Positions 34,709-44,837 are shown, counted from the stretch's first letter. The stretch: 64,000 nt of DNA from JACKCR01 sp041390305 (GCA_041390305.1 JAWKQE010000033.1:1-64000); one strand, 5' to 3'. Numbers and translations are program-made. The notes: a model not told the origin generated them from the sequence alone.

Positions 34709-35997
34709 GTGAAGCAAGCCGTCGACCTACTCATCCACAACGCCGGCCAGGTCCTCACCATGGGGAACACTCCGGGGCCGCGGCGCGGCGCGGACCAGTC
34801 CCACCTCGGACTGATCGCGAACGGCGCGGTCGCGGCGAAGGACGGACGGATCGTCGCCGTAGGGCCGGAAGCGGACATCCTCTCCGCGTTCTCCGCGCCC
34901 GCGGACGGAACGATCGACGCGGACAAGGGCGTCGTTCTCCCTGGGTTCACCGATCCGCACACGCACCTCCTCTTCGCGGGGACGCGCAGCACGAGTTCGA
35001 GATGCGCTGTCAGGGCAAGACGTACATGGAGATCGCGGCGGAGGGAGGCGGCATCCGTTCGTCGGTGCGTTCCTTCCGCGCGGCCACGGACGAGGCGATC
35101 GTCGGCCAGTCCCTCCGTCGTCTCGACCGGATGCTCTCCTATGGGACGACGACGGTAGAGGTGAAGTCCGGCTACGCGCTTTCGACGGAGCAGGAACTGC
35201 GCGCGCTCCGGCTCATCGAAGAGCTGAGTGCGTCCCACCCGTGCGATCTCGTTCCGACGTTTCTCGGAGCGCACGAGTTTCCGGACGAACATCGCGCCGA
35301 TCCCGAGGCGTACGTCCGGATCCTGACCGACGAGATGCTGCCGCGCGTTGCGAAGGAGACGAAGGCGCGGTTCTGTGACGTCTTCTGCGAGAAGGGCGTG
35401 TTCGATCTCGAGCAGACGCGCCGCGTCGTGACGAAGGCGCAGTCGCTCGGCTTGGGACTCAAACTCCACGCCGACGAGTTCGAACCGATCGGCGGCGCGG
35501 AGCTCGCGGGCGAACTCCATGCGACGTCCGCGGACCATCTCCTCGCGAGCACGGACGAAGGGCTGGAAGCGCTCCGGGCCGGCGGTGTCATCGCCGTCTG
35601 TCTTCCCGGGACGAGCTTCTCGCTCGGCAAGCACGTCTACGCGCGCGGTCGGAAGATGATCGAGATGGGGATCCCGGTCGCGCTCGCGAGCGACTGCAAT
35701 CCCGGGAGCTCGATGGTCGACTCGATGCCGCTCGTCCTCGCGCTCGCCTGTCTCGAGATCGGCCTCACTCCGGCCGAAGCGGTCGTCGGGGCGACGGTCA
35801 ACTCTGCCCACGCGGTGGGCGAAGGGGACGACCGGGGGCGGATCGCGCCCGGGCTCCGGGCCGACCTCCAGATCCTCGACGCTCCGTCCTACGTGAGCCT
35901 CGTCTATCACCTCGGCGGATCCCACGTCCGCTGGGTGGTCAAGGACGGCCGGCCGCTCGACCCGACGCCACAGCGAAGGCCTTCATTCCGGGCCTGA
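34709..35997 (+). CDS. hutI: Imidazolonepropionase; single frameshift
   Basis: About 430 residues after correction. HutI converts imidazolone-5-propionate to formiminoglutamate in histidine degradation. The first frame gives VDLLIHNAGQVLTM, AKDGRIVAVG and the zinc motif DPHTHLLFAGTR. One missing base at 34987-34988 then moves the reading to the second frame, where EHEFEMRCQGKTYMEIAAEGG, EVKSGYAL, FLGAHEFPDEHR, KLHADEFEP and ASDCNPGSSMV carry the remaining metal-site residues. Adding a G gives a seamless TREHEFEM join. GTG 34709 was chosen with AAGGAG five bases upstream; GTG 34703 is possible. No hutH, hutU or hutF is nearby. Confidence 0.9.
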
Positions 35998-36268
35998 GGT
36001 GAGCTGGCGAAAGCGCGACTGCACAGCCGGTTAGGCGACTCCGCGGCCGACTCGTCCGCGGATAGGGCGGAGACGGCCCATTTTGACGTATCTACCTCAT
36101 CTCCAACTTTCCCCAAAAGCCGGCAAAAGAACCGGCCATACGTTCCGAGAACTCTAGAGAGGACCTCGGAGTGCGTCCGGGGGACGCGAGACCGGCTTCG
36201 CGCGGTTTCAGCCCCGGACGACGCGTCGGATAACGCGGGGCTGCAGGGAATCGGAGACGCCACCGTAG
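35998..36268 (+). promoter_or_regulatory. Intergenic region ahead of the pilus-associated TPR gene; weak promoter and stem-loops
   Basis: This 271-bp stretch has no credible gene. It contains a TTGACG (36083-36088) inside a local AT-richer patch that may be a -35 box, though no good -10 follows. It also holds several short stem-loops, among them GCGTCC-GGG-GGACGC (about 36173-36187). It may hold the promoter and leader for the TPR gene. I could not match it to a known riboswitch. Confidence 0.3.
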
Positions 36269-38758
36269 ATGAGCATCACATCCAAGAGGAAGGCCCAGGA
36301 CCTCGTACGGCAGGGAAAGATCCACGACGCCATCACGGTTCTCCGCGAAGGACTCGTCGAGGGCGACGCCGATCCGTACGACCACGTCTACATGGGTGAT
36401 CTCCTGATGCGGGTCGGGGAGACGGAGGACTGTCTCTCGGCCTATCAAAAGGCGATCCGCTCATACGAAGACGTCGGGCTCTATCGCAACGCGGTCGCCA
36501 TCGGCAAGAAGATGCTTCGCATCGATCGCCAGCGCCCCGAGATCCACCGCACTCTCGCTTCGCTCTACGATCGTGAAGGTCTCCACGGCGAGGCGATCCC
36601 GCACTACCTGACCTATCTCGACTCTTTCGTCGGTGAGGCCGTTCCGCCCACCGAGTTCCTCGAGACACTGGACCACACGGCATCGATCACGGGATCGAAG
36701 GTCGAAGTTGCGCTCCGTCTCACCGATCACTTCCTCCGGATCCGCCGGGGAGACCGCGCCGCCGCGCTTCTCAACGAGGTCGCGAACAATGCAGAGGCCG
36801 CGGGCTCGTTGGACATGGCAGAGGACCTGCGTAGGCGCGCGAACGACGCACTCGGCCAGAGCGATGCGTCCGCGAACGGCGCTTCGGCCGGCCCTCCCGC
36901 ACCACCGCCGCTTCCGGTCGCCGAACCCGTGGCGGGTTTCGAGGTGTCCGGGGCCGCGGACGACACGGACGACGCGCTTCTTCCTCCTCCACCACCGCCG
37001 CTCCACGACGTGGAGCCGATCGCTTTCGACACGTCCGCGATGGACGCACTCGGCGCGGCTTCCGCGGAGGAGGATGAGAGCGACGATTCATCGGTCGCGC
37101 TCGAATCCAGATCTCGACCTGGACCCCGCCGACCTCGGCGCCCCTCGGGAGTGCGCGAAGTGGGTGGCGCGGCCAGTCTCCCGGACGAGGACGACGACTC
37201 CGGTTTCGTCGTCGAACACTTCGCGGGATCGAACGCACCTGCCACCCTGGACGAGGACACCCTCGAGGCGGACGGTGACGACAGCCCGTTCGAGCTCGGA
37301 TCGCGCCCCTCCGCTTCCACCGGCTCCGACCTCGGCTTCGGTGAAGTCGACTTCTCGGACTCGGACGGGGACGAGGAAGAGGACGACCACGTCATCGACC
37401 TCGATGCGAACGCTTCCTTCGGCGAGGTCGACCTGGCCGGGACTTCCGGCGCCTCGAGCGAGTACGGCCTGGACGGGAACGCCGAGGAAGACGACTTCGG
37501 CGCCGTCGACTTCTCCGCTCCGGCCCCCGATCCGGCTGAGTCCGGGGCCACTTCGGCCACGGAACTCGCCTCCGATACCGGCGAAGATTCCCTGACCGTC
37601 GACGGCGAGGCATCGGACCTGGGTTCCCTGGACGCAGGTCCCGGAGACGACCACGTCTACGAGATCGACGCCGACGGATCGGACGAGGTCGAGTTCGACC
37701 TCCGGCCCGTCGAGGCCGGTGCCCCCGGCTCGATCTCGACGGATGACGATGACGACGCGCCCGAGGCGGCCGCGGAGGACGAGTCGGATCCGGACGAGAC
37801 GACCGACGCGGAAACGCATGCGATGGGGACGACCGCCGCCGCGGCGCACGAAGCCCAGCCGGTCACGATCGAGGACGCGAACGACGCGTTCCTCGCCGGA
37901 CGGTGGTCCGAGGCCCGTCGCCTCTACGAACACATCCTCGAGGAGACGCCGGACAACCGCCGCGTGCTGGCCCGACTCGTCGAGACCGTCCGCTATCTCC
38001 AGGACCATCACGGGGAGATCCACTACCTCGTCCTCCTGGGAGAGGTCTGGATCGAAGAGGACGAACTCGAAGAGGCACTCGAGTGCTTCCTCAAGGTGGT
38101 CCGTCTCGATCCGGAGAACGCGACGGCCAAACGTCGCCTCTCCCGGTTCCGTGAAATGGGCGTGCGTGGCGCGGAAGTGATCGAAGAGTCGGACTCGAAC
38201 TCGGTCCACGGTGTACTCGAGACCGGGCGCTCGGAGGTCGCGGTCCGCGGGAGCGAAGAGAGCTTCCGGAGCGAGGACTGGGTCGAGCTCGAAGGCCTTC
38301 TCGAAGAGTTCAAGGACGGCCTCAAGAGCCAGATGGACGACGGCGACTACCAGGGACACTACGACCTCGCGGTCTCGTACCACGGGATGGGGCTCCTGGA
38401 AGAGGCCTTGGAGGCCGCCGACCTCGCCCTGGCCTGTGAGAAGATCCCGGAAGCGACCGAACGACAGGCGAGAGAACTCAAGGGCTCTTGCCTAACCGAG
38501 CTACATCGCTATCGTGAAGCGGTGCACGAGTACCGGGAAGCGGTGGAGAAGGCGGGCAGTGACCGCCAGGCCCGTCGGACGGCGCTCTATCATCTGGGAC
38601 GGTCACTGGAAGCGTTGGAGGAATGGCAAGAGGCGGTCGACACCTACGTCCAGCTCAAGCTGGTCGCGCCCGGATTCCTCGACGTCGAGGAGCGTATCCG
38701 CAACTGCGAGGATCAGGTCGGGGACTCGTCCTCGCGGCCGCCCTCGGAAGCTGCGTAG
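36269..38758 (+). CDS. TPR protein with long acidic central region
   Basis: 829 residues, no signal peptide. The N-terminal 200 residues contain TPR-like helices (KAQDLVRQGKIHDAITVLREG, DHVYMGDLLMRVGETEDCLSAY, ALNEVANNAEA-like segment). Residues about 205-520 are extremely rich in Asp, Glu, Ser and Ala, interrupted by one basic stretch (near 280-300). Residues about 530-829 form a second TPR array (DAFLAGRWSEARRLYEHILEE, DELEEALECFLKVVRLDPENA). In the basic stretch, another frame (about 37102-37150) reads DLDLDPADLGAP, so two compensating indels are suspected. TPR scaffolds mediate protein contacts. It precedes the barrel and pil genes and might act with the pilus machine (inference). Confidence 0.78.
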   Translation: MSITSKRKAQDLVRQGKIHDAITVLREGLVEGDADPYDHVYMGDLLMRVGETEDCLSAYQKAIRSYEDVGLYRNAVAIGKKMLRIDRQRPEIHRTLASLYDREGLHGEAIPHYLTYLDSFVGEAVPPTEFLETLDHTASITGSKVEVALRLTDHFLRIRRGDRAAALLNEVANNAEAAGSLDMAEDLRRRANDALGQSDASANGASAGPPAPPPLPVAEPVAGFEVSGAADDTDDALLPPPPPPLHDVEPIAFDTSAMDALGAASAEEDESDDSSVALESRSRPGPRRPRRPSGVREVGGAASLPDEDDDSGFVVEHFAGSNAPATLDEDTLEADGDDSPFELGSRPSASTGSDLGFGEVDFSDSDGDEEEDDHVIDLDANASFGEVDLAGTSGASSEYGLDGNAEEDDFGAVDFSAPAPDPAESGATSATELASDTGEDSLTVDGEASDLGSLDAGPGDDHVYEIDADGSDEVEFDLRPVEAGAPGSISTDDDDDAPEAAAEDESDPDETTDAETHAMGTTAAAAHEAQPVTIEDANDAFLAGRWSEARRLYEHILEETPDNRRVLARLVETVRYLQDHHGEIHYLVLLGEVWIEEDELEEALECFLKVVRLDPENATAKRRLSRFREMGVRGAEVIEESDSNSVHGVLETGRSEVAVRGSEESFRSEDWVELEGLLEEFKDGLKSQMDDGDYQGHYDLAVSYHGMGLLEEALEAADLALACEKIPEATERQARELKGSCLTELHRYREAVHEYREAVEKAGSDRQARRTALYHLGRSLEALEEWQEAVDTYVQLKLVAPGFLDVEERIRNCEDQVGDSSSRPPSEAA

Positions 38759-41052
38759 CTCTCAGTGCGTGGGGGGACGACGTCCCTCCGTCCGATTTCG
38801 GAGCCGGCACGGCAGAGACCGTGTCGGCTCCTTCTGCTTCCATCCGCGCCGCAGCTTCGGACGCCGACACCCTCCGCGCCGCGGTGGACTCCCTGGGCGC
38901 CGCGGCCGGCGCCTCAGGCGCAGCGGCGGACTCGCTCGGTGCCGCCGCGGTCGACTCCCTCGCGGCCGCCGAGGCCCCCTCGGCGGCGGAACGCGGGCCG
39001 GACGCGGACGTCCGCGAGATCGACGACACCTCCATCTTCCGCTTCCTCAGGAACTCGCGCGACCTCGCGCCCCCGCCGGAGGGGGCTCCGGGCGATGATC
39101 CGGGCGGACGCGGACCGGCACACCGGGACAGCCTCGAAACGCGTTCAGAGCAGGAAGTGGCCCTACCCGACAGTAGCGGCCTCGTCGACCCATCCTGGAG
39201 GGCCGGGGGCTTCGGCGCCGCGGACGGGGACAGTGCCTGGGCCGGGGCCGACAGTCTCGGAGGCGTTCTCGACAGCCTCGCGGCTCTCGCTTCCGCCGAG
39301 GCGGCGCACCTTCGTCCCGAACCGCTCTTCCAGTGGGGGCCGACCTGGGCCGACCGCTCCGTCGACCGCGCCCCGCGCGAGATCTTCGAGTGGATCTCGC
39401 CGCTCCGCACCGTCGAGAGCGGCAATCCGTTCATGCCGGATCCGCTCGACTGGGGCGACCTCCCGGGACGGGAGCCGGTCGCGTATGTCCTCGGCGGAAT
39501 CCCGGCGAACCCTCCCGGCATGCCCGAGGCGGTGGAGGATCCGTTCGCCCCGTCGTTTGTGTCCAGCGTCTCGATCCGGCGACCGAATCCGCTCCGTCTA
39601 CCGAACAACCCGACCGGCGGCGCGCTCGTCGAGGCCGAGTGGGCCGTTCCGGACAGCGCGTACGCGGTTTCCGCGGCCCGGCTCTCGGATGGCTCCGCCA
39701 TCAGCAACTCCGACGAGTTCATGTTCGTTCGGCCGGGGCAGGGGTCACTCTTCCGCCTCTTCTGGTCCGACCACAAGACGGCCGGGCGGCAGGGTTATCG
39801 GGGTGGCAAGGGCTCCCAGGTCTGGCTCGGCTACGAGTTCCGTGCGCTCGGCGGCAAGTTCTCCCTCTGGTCCCAGAATCAGTTCGCGAAGCAGCGTCTG
39901 AACGACGCGCTCGGCTTTCCCAGCCGGCGCTGGCTCTGGAACCGGGACGCCTACAGCGCCTCCTACTCCCGACGGGTACGGGAGTGGGCGCTCTCGCTGG
40001 ACTACGCCGCGTCCTGGCACCGGTTCGCCTGGGAGGACTCACGCCCCGCCCAGAGGAAGGACGGGGTGCAGCAGGCCATCCTGCGGGGTGTGGGGCCCGG
40101 GGAGTCCTGGTGGCCACTCGCGACGCTCCAGGTCGACCGGCATCAGCTCCGCTACTGGGAGCCGGGCCGCGCCTCGATCGAGCGTACGGACGTGGGCCTC
40201 GGACTTGCAGTCGGTATGGGAGGGGTGACGGAGAGCGGACGGTACGAACTCTCCGTCGGACGCTCCGACCCCGGGACGGAGTCGGCAGGGTTGGTCTACG
40301 GCGCGGAGGCGGATTGGTCGGTCTCAGGGTGGAATCTCCAGGGGTATGCCGGGCGCACGCGAAGGGCGCGGCTCGTCCCGAGGCTGGCGAACCATCTCTA
40401 TCTCCAGGTGGCCCAGGGCATCGCGCTCTCCGAGATCGACGAGACGCCGGAGGCCGAGGTGCTGGACTCCGCGGAGCTCTGGGGTGGTCGTTCCCTCGGA
40501 GCCAGCTCGGTGAGATTCGGGCTCCGCGCGACCCAGATCACCGGAGCGATCTCGGCGGAGGCAGTGGGGCTGCTCCGGCTCACCCCGACAGGGCTGCTGG
40601 AAGGTCCGCTCCCGGAAGAGGCCGTGGACCAGACGGTCTCCGTGATCGCCCTCCACAGCGAGTGGCTCCAGCCGCTCCGCTTCGGATTCGACGTGTCGCT
40701 GGACGGAGCGGTCCGTACCTCGAGTCCGGGCCGCGAGGCGCAGCTCTGGATGACGCCCGCGGAACTCAGGGCGCAGCTCCACTGGAGAGCGCTCCTTTTC
40801 TCCGAGGGTCTGGACCTGGACCTCTTCCTCCGCGGCCGCTGGAACGGGGAGCGGACGACCACGATTGGCACTCTCTCTCCGATGAGCCGGTTCGACGGGG
40901 GAGGCAGCGCCCAGATCGACGACCTGTCCCTCTGGATGCTCTTCGTCAACCTGACGGACGGGGAACACCCGGCGGCGGCGGTGGACGGAGGGACGTTCAT
41001 CCTCCCGGTCCGGAGCTTCCGGATGGGTCTCACCTGGCGGTTCCTGGACTAG
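38623..41052 (+). CDS. Predicted outer-membrane beta-barrel protein, unknown function
   Basis: Up to 809 residues. The start is uncertain. ATG 38623 lies within the end of the TPR gene and gives an Arg-rich lead before a hydrophobic stretch (GLVLAAALGSCVALSAWG) that looks like a signal peptide. No nearer ATG or GTG exists. Residues about 55-200 are Ala/Ser/Asp-rich and low complexity. From about 235 on, the sequence alternates aromatic and polar residues (LFRLFWSDHKTAG, WSVSGWNLQGYAGR) and ends in FRMGLTWRFLD, a typical barrel terminus. A possible plug-like segment (VAYVLGGIPANPPGMPEAVE) precedes the barrel. Located between the TPR and ComEA-like genes. The family is not recognised. Confidence 0.65.
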   Translation: MARGGRHLRPAQAGRARIPRRRGAYPQLRGSGRGLVLAAALGSCVALSAWGDDVPPSDFGAGTAETVSAPSASIRAAASDADTLRAAVDSLGAAAGASGAAADSLGAAAVDSLAAAEAPSAAERGPDADVREIDDTSIFRFLRNSRDLAPPPEGAPGDDPGGRGPAHRDSLETRSEQEVALPDSSGLVDPSWRAGGFGAADGDSAWAGADSLGGVLDSLAALASAEAAHLRPEPLFQWGPTWADRSVDRAPREIFEWISPLRTVESGNPFMPDPLDWGDLPGREPVAYVLGGIPANPPGMPEAVEDPFAPSFVSSVSIRRPNPLRLPNNPTGGALVEAEWAVPDSAYAVSAARLSDGSAISNSDEFMFVRPGQGSLFRLFWSDHKTAGRQGYRGGKGSQVWLGYEFRALGGKFSLWSQNQFAKQRLNDALGFPSRRWLWNRDAYSASYSRRVREWALSLDYAASWHRFAWEDSRPAQRKDGVQQAILRGVGPGESWWPLATLQVDRHQLRYWEPGRASIERTDVGLGLAVGMGGVTESGRYELSVGRSDPGTESAGLVYGAEADWSVSGWNLQGYAGRTRRARLVPRLANHLYLQVAQGIALSEIDETPEAEVLDSAELWGGRSLGASSVRFGLRATQITGAISAEAVGLLRLTPTGLLEGPLPEEAVDQTVSVIALHSEWLQPLRFGFDVSLDGAVRTSSPGREAQLWMTPAELRAQLHWRALLFSEGLDLDLFLRGRWNGERTTTIGTLSPMSRFDGGGSAQIDDLSLWMLFVNLTDGEHPAAAVDGGTFILPVRSFRMGLTWRFLD

Positions 41053-41140
41053 GACTCGGCGGAAGCACCTCGCGGGGACTCCATCGCAGGCGACGGAGGA
41101 AGACCTCGTCCGCCGATCGGCCGGTCCCGCCGAGGGTGAA

Positions 41141-41797
41141 GTGATCTTCACTCCCGAGGAACGCCGGGCCCTCCTCGCCTTCGGTGCCGTCCTCGTCTTC
41201 GGGCAGCTCCTGTCCTGGTACGAGGGCTGGCGGGTCCACGCCCCGGACCGCGAACTCGCCGCGTGGCTCGATCAGGTGGACGCGGCGCGGGCCGCGGCGG
41301 ACTCCGCCTCCACGGGGAACGGCTCGGGACACGGCGCCACGGCCGAACCCGGGAGCGGCGCAGTGTCGTCCTCGTCGGGGGTGTCATTGCCCGACGTGAC
41401 CGTTCGAACGGATCCATCGTCCGCTGCCGCGCCTCCGGCCCCCCGGCTCCCGAAGGCCGTGCCGGCGGAGCCGATTTCGGCCCTCCCGCCCGGCATCCTG
41501 GAGACGGGACGGCTCCGTCTCGACCTCGCCACGGCCGAAGACCTCACCAGCCTGCCCGGCATTGGGCCAGCCTTGGCCGCCCGGATCGTCGCGGCCCGGG
41601 AGGAGGCGCCGTTTCGGACCGTGGAGGATCTCCGCAGGGTCAAAGGGATCGGTGCAAAAACACTCGAAAGGCTGAGACCGCACCTTTCGGTCGAGAGTCT
41701 TCCCGGGACTGCCGATAGCTCCCGGGGGGAACAACGCGTCGATGCAGCAGAAAGTGGACGTCGGACTCAAGCTGGTACAGGCAGGCCTCATCAATGA
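41141..41797 (+). CDS. ComEA-like helix-hairpin-helix protein
   Basis: 218 residues. An N-terminal membrane-anchor segment (about residues 9-27) is followed by a 90-residue Ala/Ser/Pro-rich linker and then a C-terminal (HhH)2 domain: LDLATAEDLTSLPGIGPALAARIVA and FRTVEDLRRVKGIGAKTLERL. This is the architecture of ComEA, the DNA receptor that works with type IV pili in transformation. GTG 41141 has CGAGGG about seven bases upstream. The 3' end overlaps the pilB start by 56 bp in another frame, which is unusual but both frames look real; the last 25 residues may be dispensable. Confidence 0.82.
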   Translation: MIFTPEERRALLAFGAVLVFGQLLSWYEGWRVHAPDRELAAWLDQVDAARAAADSASTGNGSGHGATAEPGSGAVSSSSGVSLPDVTVRTDPSSAAAPPAPRLPKAVPAEPISALPPGILETGRLRLDLATAEDLTSLPGIGPALAARIVAAREEAPFRTVEDLRRVKGIGAKTLERLRPHLSVESLPGTADSSRGEQRVDAAESGRRTQAGTGRPHQ

Positions 41798-43445
41798 GGA
41801 GGACCTTCGCCGTGCCCGCGAAGTCGAGAAGGACGACGGCTCCCTCGTCACCGTCACGCTGATCAAGCTGGGCGCGATCACCCAGGCCCAGCTCCTCACG
41901 TTCCTCAGCGAGGTCTACGAGACCCCCGGCGTGGATCTGGACGAGGTCGAGGTCGACCCGTCCGTCTCGAAGCTCCTCCCGCCGGAAGTCGCGAGCAAGT
42001 TCCAGGTCGTCCCGATCCGCCGCACCGGTCGCCACCTCGAAGTGGCGATGTCGAACCCCGCCAACTTCTTCGCCATCGACGACATCAAGTTCATCACGGG
42101 CCACGAAGTGAGGGTCCGGGTCGCGACCGAAGGCCAGATCAAGGCCACGCTCGACAAGCTCTACGACTCGACCGAGACGATGCAGGACGTCCTCGAGGGC
42201 ATCGAGGAAGACCTCGAAGTCGTCGAGGTGACCGAAGAGGAGGCCGAAGCCGGCTCCTCGACCGAAGAAGCCCCCGTCGTCAAGTTCGTCAACTCGCTCA
42301 TCGCCGAAGCCGTGCGCCGCGGTGCGAGCGACATCCACATCGAGCCGTTCGAGAAGAAGCTGCGTGTCCGCTTCCGCATCGACGGAACCCTCTACGAGAT
42401 GATGTCTCCGCCCGTGAAGATGCGCTCGGCGATCACGTCGCGCCTCAAGATCATGGCGGAACTCGACATCGCGGAACGCCGCGTCCCCCAGGACGGCCGT
42501 ATCAAGATCCGTCTCGCCAAGAAGACGATCGACCTCCGTGTCTCCACGCTTCCCACGATCTTCGGCGAGAAGATCGTGATGCGTATCCTCGACAAGTCGA
42601 ACCTCGCGCTCGACCTGACGAAACTCGGTTTCGAGCAGACAGCTCTCGACGGCTTCATCCGCGCCATCGAGTCCCCCTATGGAATGGTGCTCGTGACGGG
42701 GCCGACCGGATCCGGAAAGACGACCACGCTCTACTCCGCGCTCTCCCGGATCAACACGATGGACACGAACATCATGACCGCGGAAGACCCCGTCGAGTAC
42801 AACCTCGAGGGGATCAACCAGGTCAACGTGAACAACCAGGTCGGCCTCAACTTCGCCGCCGCCCTCAAGGCGTTCCTCCGTCAGGACCCGAACATCGTGA
42901 TGGTCGGAGAAATCCGAGACAAGGAGACCGGCGCGATCGCGATCAAGGCGGCGCTCACCGGTCACCTCGTCCTCTCCACGCTCCACACGAACGACGCGCC
43001 GTCGACGATCAACCGTATGGTCGACATGGGCATCGAGCCGTTCCTCGTCGCCTCCTCGACCAACCTCATCCTCGCGCAGAGGCTCGTCCGGAGGCTCTGC
43101 CAGAAGTGTCGACAGCCGATCGAACTGAGCCCGGAGACGCTGCACGAGCTCGAACTGAAGCCCGAGAAGCTCGAGGGACACACCGTCTACGGCCCGAAGG
43201 GCTGCTACGAGTGCAACAACACGGGCTACAAGGGCCGCCAGGGAATCTACGAAGTGATGCCGCTCTCGCCCGGGATCAAGGAGCTCGTGCTGGAACACAG
43301 GCCGACGAGCGAGATCAAGGTGCGCGCGGTGAAGGACGGAATGCTGACGCTCCGCATGGACGCGGTGGAGAAGTTCCTCAAAGGGATCACGTCGGTCGCG
43401 GAGGTCCTCAAGGAATCCGCGCCGGACAAACTGGACGCTCTGTAG
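41742..43445 (+). CDS. pilB: Type IV pilus extension ATPase PilB
   Basis: 567 residues. An N-terminal T2SSE domain (about 10-150) is followed by the ATPase core with Walker A GPTGSGKTTTLYS (about residue 320), Asp box EDPVEYN, Walker B VGEIRDKET and the His box TGHLVLSTLHTNDA. A tetracysteine zinc module is at CQKCRQPI (about 452-455) and CYECNNTGYKGR (about 488-496). Zinc module plus N-domain distinguish PilB from PilT. It powers pilin polymerisation at the inner-membrane platform PilC. It begins inside the end of the ComEA-like gene. The 273 bp to pilT carry no gene. Confidence 0.96.
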   Translation: MQQKVDVGLKLVQAGLINEEDLRRAREVEKDDGSLVTVTLIKLGAITQAQLLTFLSEVYETPGVDLDEVEVDPSVSKLLPPEVASKFQVVPIRRTGRHLEVAMSNPANFFAIDDIKFITGHEVRVRVATEGQIKATLDKLYDSTETMQDVLEGIEEDLEVVEVTEEEAEAGSSTEEAPVVKFVNSLIAEAVRRGASDIHIEPFEKKLRVRFRIDGTLYEMMSPPVKMRSAITSRLKIMAELDIAERRVPQDGRIKIRLAKKTIDLRVSTLPTIFGEKIVMRILDKSNLALDLTKLGFEQTALDGFIRAIESPYGMVLVTGPTGSGKTTTLYSALSRINTMDTNIMTAEDPVEYNLEGINQVNVNNQVGLNFAAALKAFLRQDPNIVMVGEIRDKETGAIAIKAALTGHLVLSTLHTNDAPSTINRMVDMGIEPFLVASSTNLILAQRLVRRLCQKCRQPIELSPETLHELELKPEKLEGHTVYGPKGCYECNNTGYKGRQGIYEVMPLSPGIKELVLEHRPTSEIKVRAVKDGMLTLRMDAVEKFLKGITSVAEVLKESAPDKLDAL

Positions 43446-43599
43446 CGGATTCGACGATCCGAGTACCCGGCCCCGGGCGGCGCGTGCGCGCAACCTGGTT
43501 CGGGCGAGGCGCAGAGACGCCCTCTCGGCCGGACAGGGACGCGGTCCGTGCCGGTCTCGCCGGGGAAACCGCCCCAGGCTGGGACCGGGGGACGGGGCG

Positions 43600-43615
43600 T
43601 GGGGGAGATCCCCCA
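43600..43615. other. Short perfect hairpin in the pilB-pilT gap
   Basis: A TGGGGGA / TCCCCCA stem with a two-base loop lies in the 273-bp non-coding stretch between pilB and pilT. There is no T tract. It might attenuate or process the message; otherwise I see nothing in this gap. Confidence 0.3.
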
Positions 43616-43718
43616 GTTCGGGCCAAGTCCTCAAGGGGCCGCCCGGAACTGCCGATCTAGGACCGGATGCCGCCGAGTGGGCGCGGAACGCATCGCGAAG
43701 GGAGACGAGGGCAGGGAC

Positions 43719-44837
43719 ATGACCATCACGCTGCACAAGCTTCTCGAAGACGTCGTGAAAATGGGTGGGTCCGACCTCCACCTCACGGCCGGAGTGCCTC
43801 CGATGTTCCGTGTCGACGGCCAGGTCTCCCGGACCGAACACGAGCCGCTCACCCCCGAAACGACCGAGGGGATGGTCTACTCGGTTCTCCGCGAGGACCA
43901 GAAGAAGCGGTTCGAGCAGAACCGCGAACTCGACCTCTCGTTCGGCGTGAAGGGGCTCTGCCGCTTCCGTATGAACGTGTTCATGCAGCGCGGCGTCGTT
44001 GCGGCCGCGATCCGGCAGATTCCGTACACGATTCCGGAGTTCGACGCGCTCGGACTGCCGCGGGCGGTCAAGGAGTTCGCGGATCATCCCCACGGACTGG
44101 TGCTCGTCACGGGACCCACGGGTTCGGGTAAGTCGACCACGCTCGCCGCCCTCATCGACCGGATCAACACGAACCGGAGCGGTCACATCATCACGATCGA
44201 GGACCCGATCGAGTACATCCACCAGCACATGTCCTGCATCGTGAATCAGCGCGAGGTGAACGCGGACACGAAGTCGTTCCCCGAAGCGCTCAAGTACGTG
44301 CTGCGTCAGGACCCGGACGTGATTCTGATCGGAGAAATGAGAGACCTGGAGACGATCCAGGCCGCGCTCACGATCGCGGAAACCGGTCACCTCGTGTTCG
44401 CCACCCTCCACACGAACTCGACCTTCGAGTCGATCAACCGTATCGTGGACGTCTTCCCGGCGAGCCAGCAGAAGCAGATCCTCGCGCAGCTCGCGTTCGT
44501 GCTGAAGGGTGTCATCACCCAGCAGCTCATCGTCAAGCGCGGGGGCAAGGGACGGACGAACGTCTCCGAAGTCCTCGTCTGTACGCCGGCCATCTCCGCC
44601 GTCATCCGCGAAGGCAAGACGCACCAGATCTACTCCCTCATGCAGGCCGGAACGAAGTACGGCATGCAGACGATGAACCAGGGCCTCTTCACCGCAACGA
44701 CCAAGAGGCTCATCACCGTCGACAACGCCCTCGGCCACAGCCCGAACCGTCAGGAACTCGAGCAGATGATGGCCAAGCAAGCACCCGACATGCTCCGCCA
44801 GGTCGGGATGAACTCCGGATTGAGCAGGATCGCCTGA
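43719..44837 (+). CDS. pilT: Type IV pilus retraction ATPase PilT
   Basis: 372 residues. N-terminal PAS-like domain with SDLHLTAGVPPMFRVDG, Walker A TGPTGSGKSTTLAALID (about residue 130), Asp box IEDPIEYIHQH, Walker B LIGEMRDLETI and the AETGHLVFATLHT His box. No zinc module, and the C-terminal retraction motif region reads SLMQAGTKYGMQTMNQ. It depolymerises pili, giving twitching and DNA uptake. ATG 43719 follows AGGG and was chosen over an upstream in-frame extension that looks like non-coding leader. Confidence 0.96.
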   Translation: MTITLHKLLEDVVKMGGSDLHLTAGVPPMFRVDGQVSRTEHEPLTPETTEGMVYSVLREDQKKRFEQNRELDLSFGVKGLCRFRMNVFMQRGVVAAAIRQIPYTIPEFDALGLPRAVKEFADHPHGLVLVTGPTGSGKSTTLAALIDRINTNRSGHIITIEDPIEYIHQHMSCIVNQREVNADTKSFPEALKYVLRQDPDVILIGEMRDLETIQAALTIAETGHLVFATLHTNSTFESINRIVDVFPASQQKQILAQLAFVLKGVITQQLIVKRGGKGRTNVSEVLVCTPAISAVIREGKTHQIYSLMQAGTKYGMQTMNQGLFTATTKRLITVDNALGHSPNRQELEQMMAKQAPDMLRQVGMNSGLSRIA

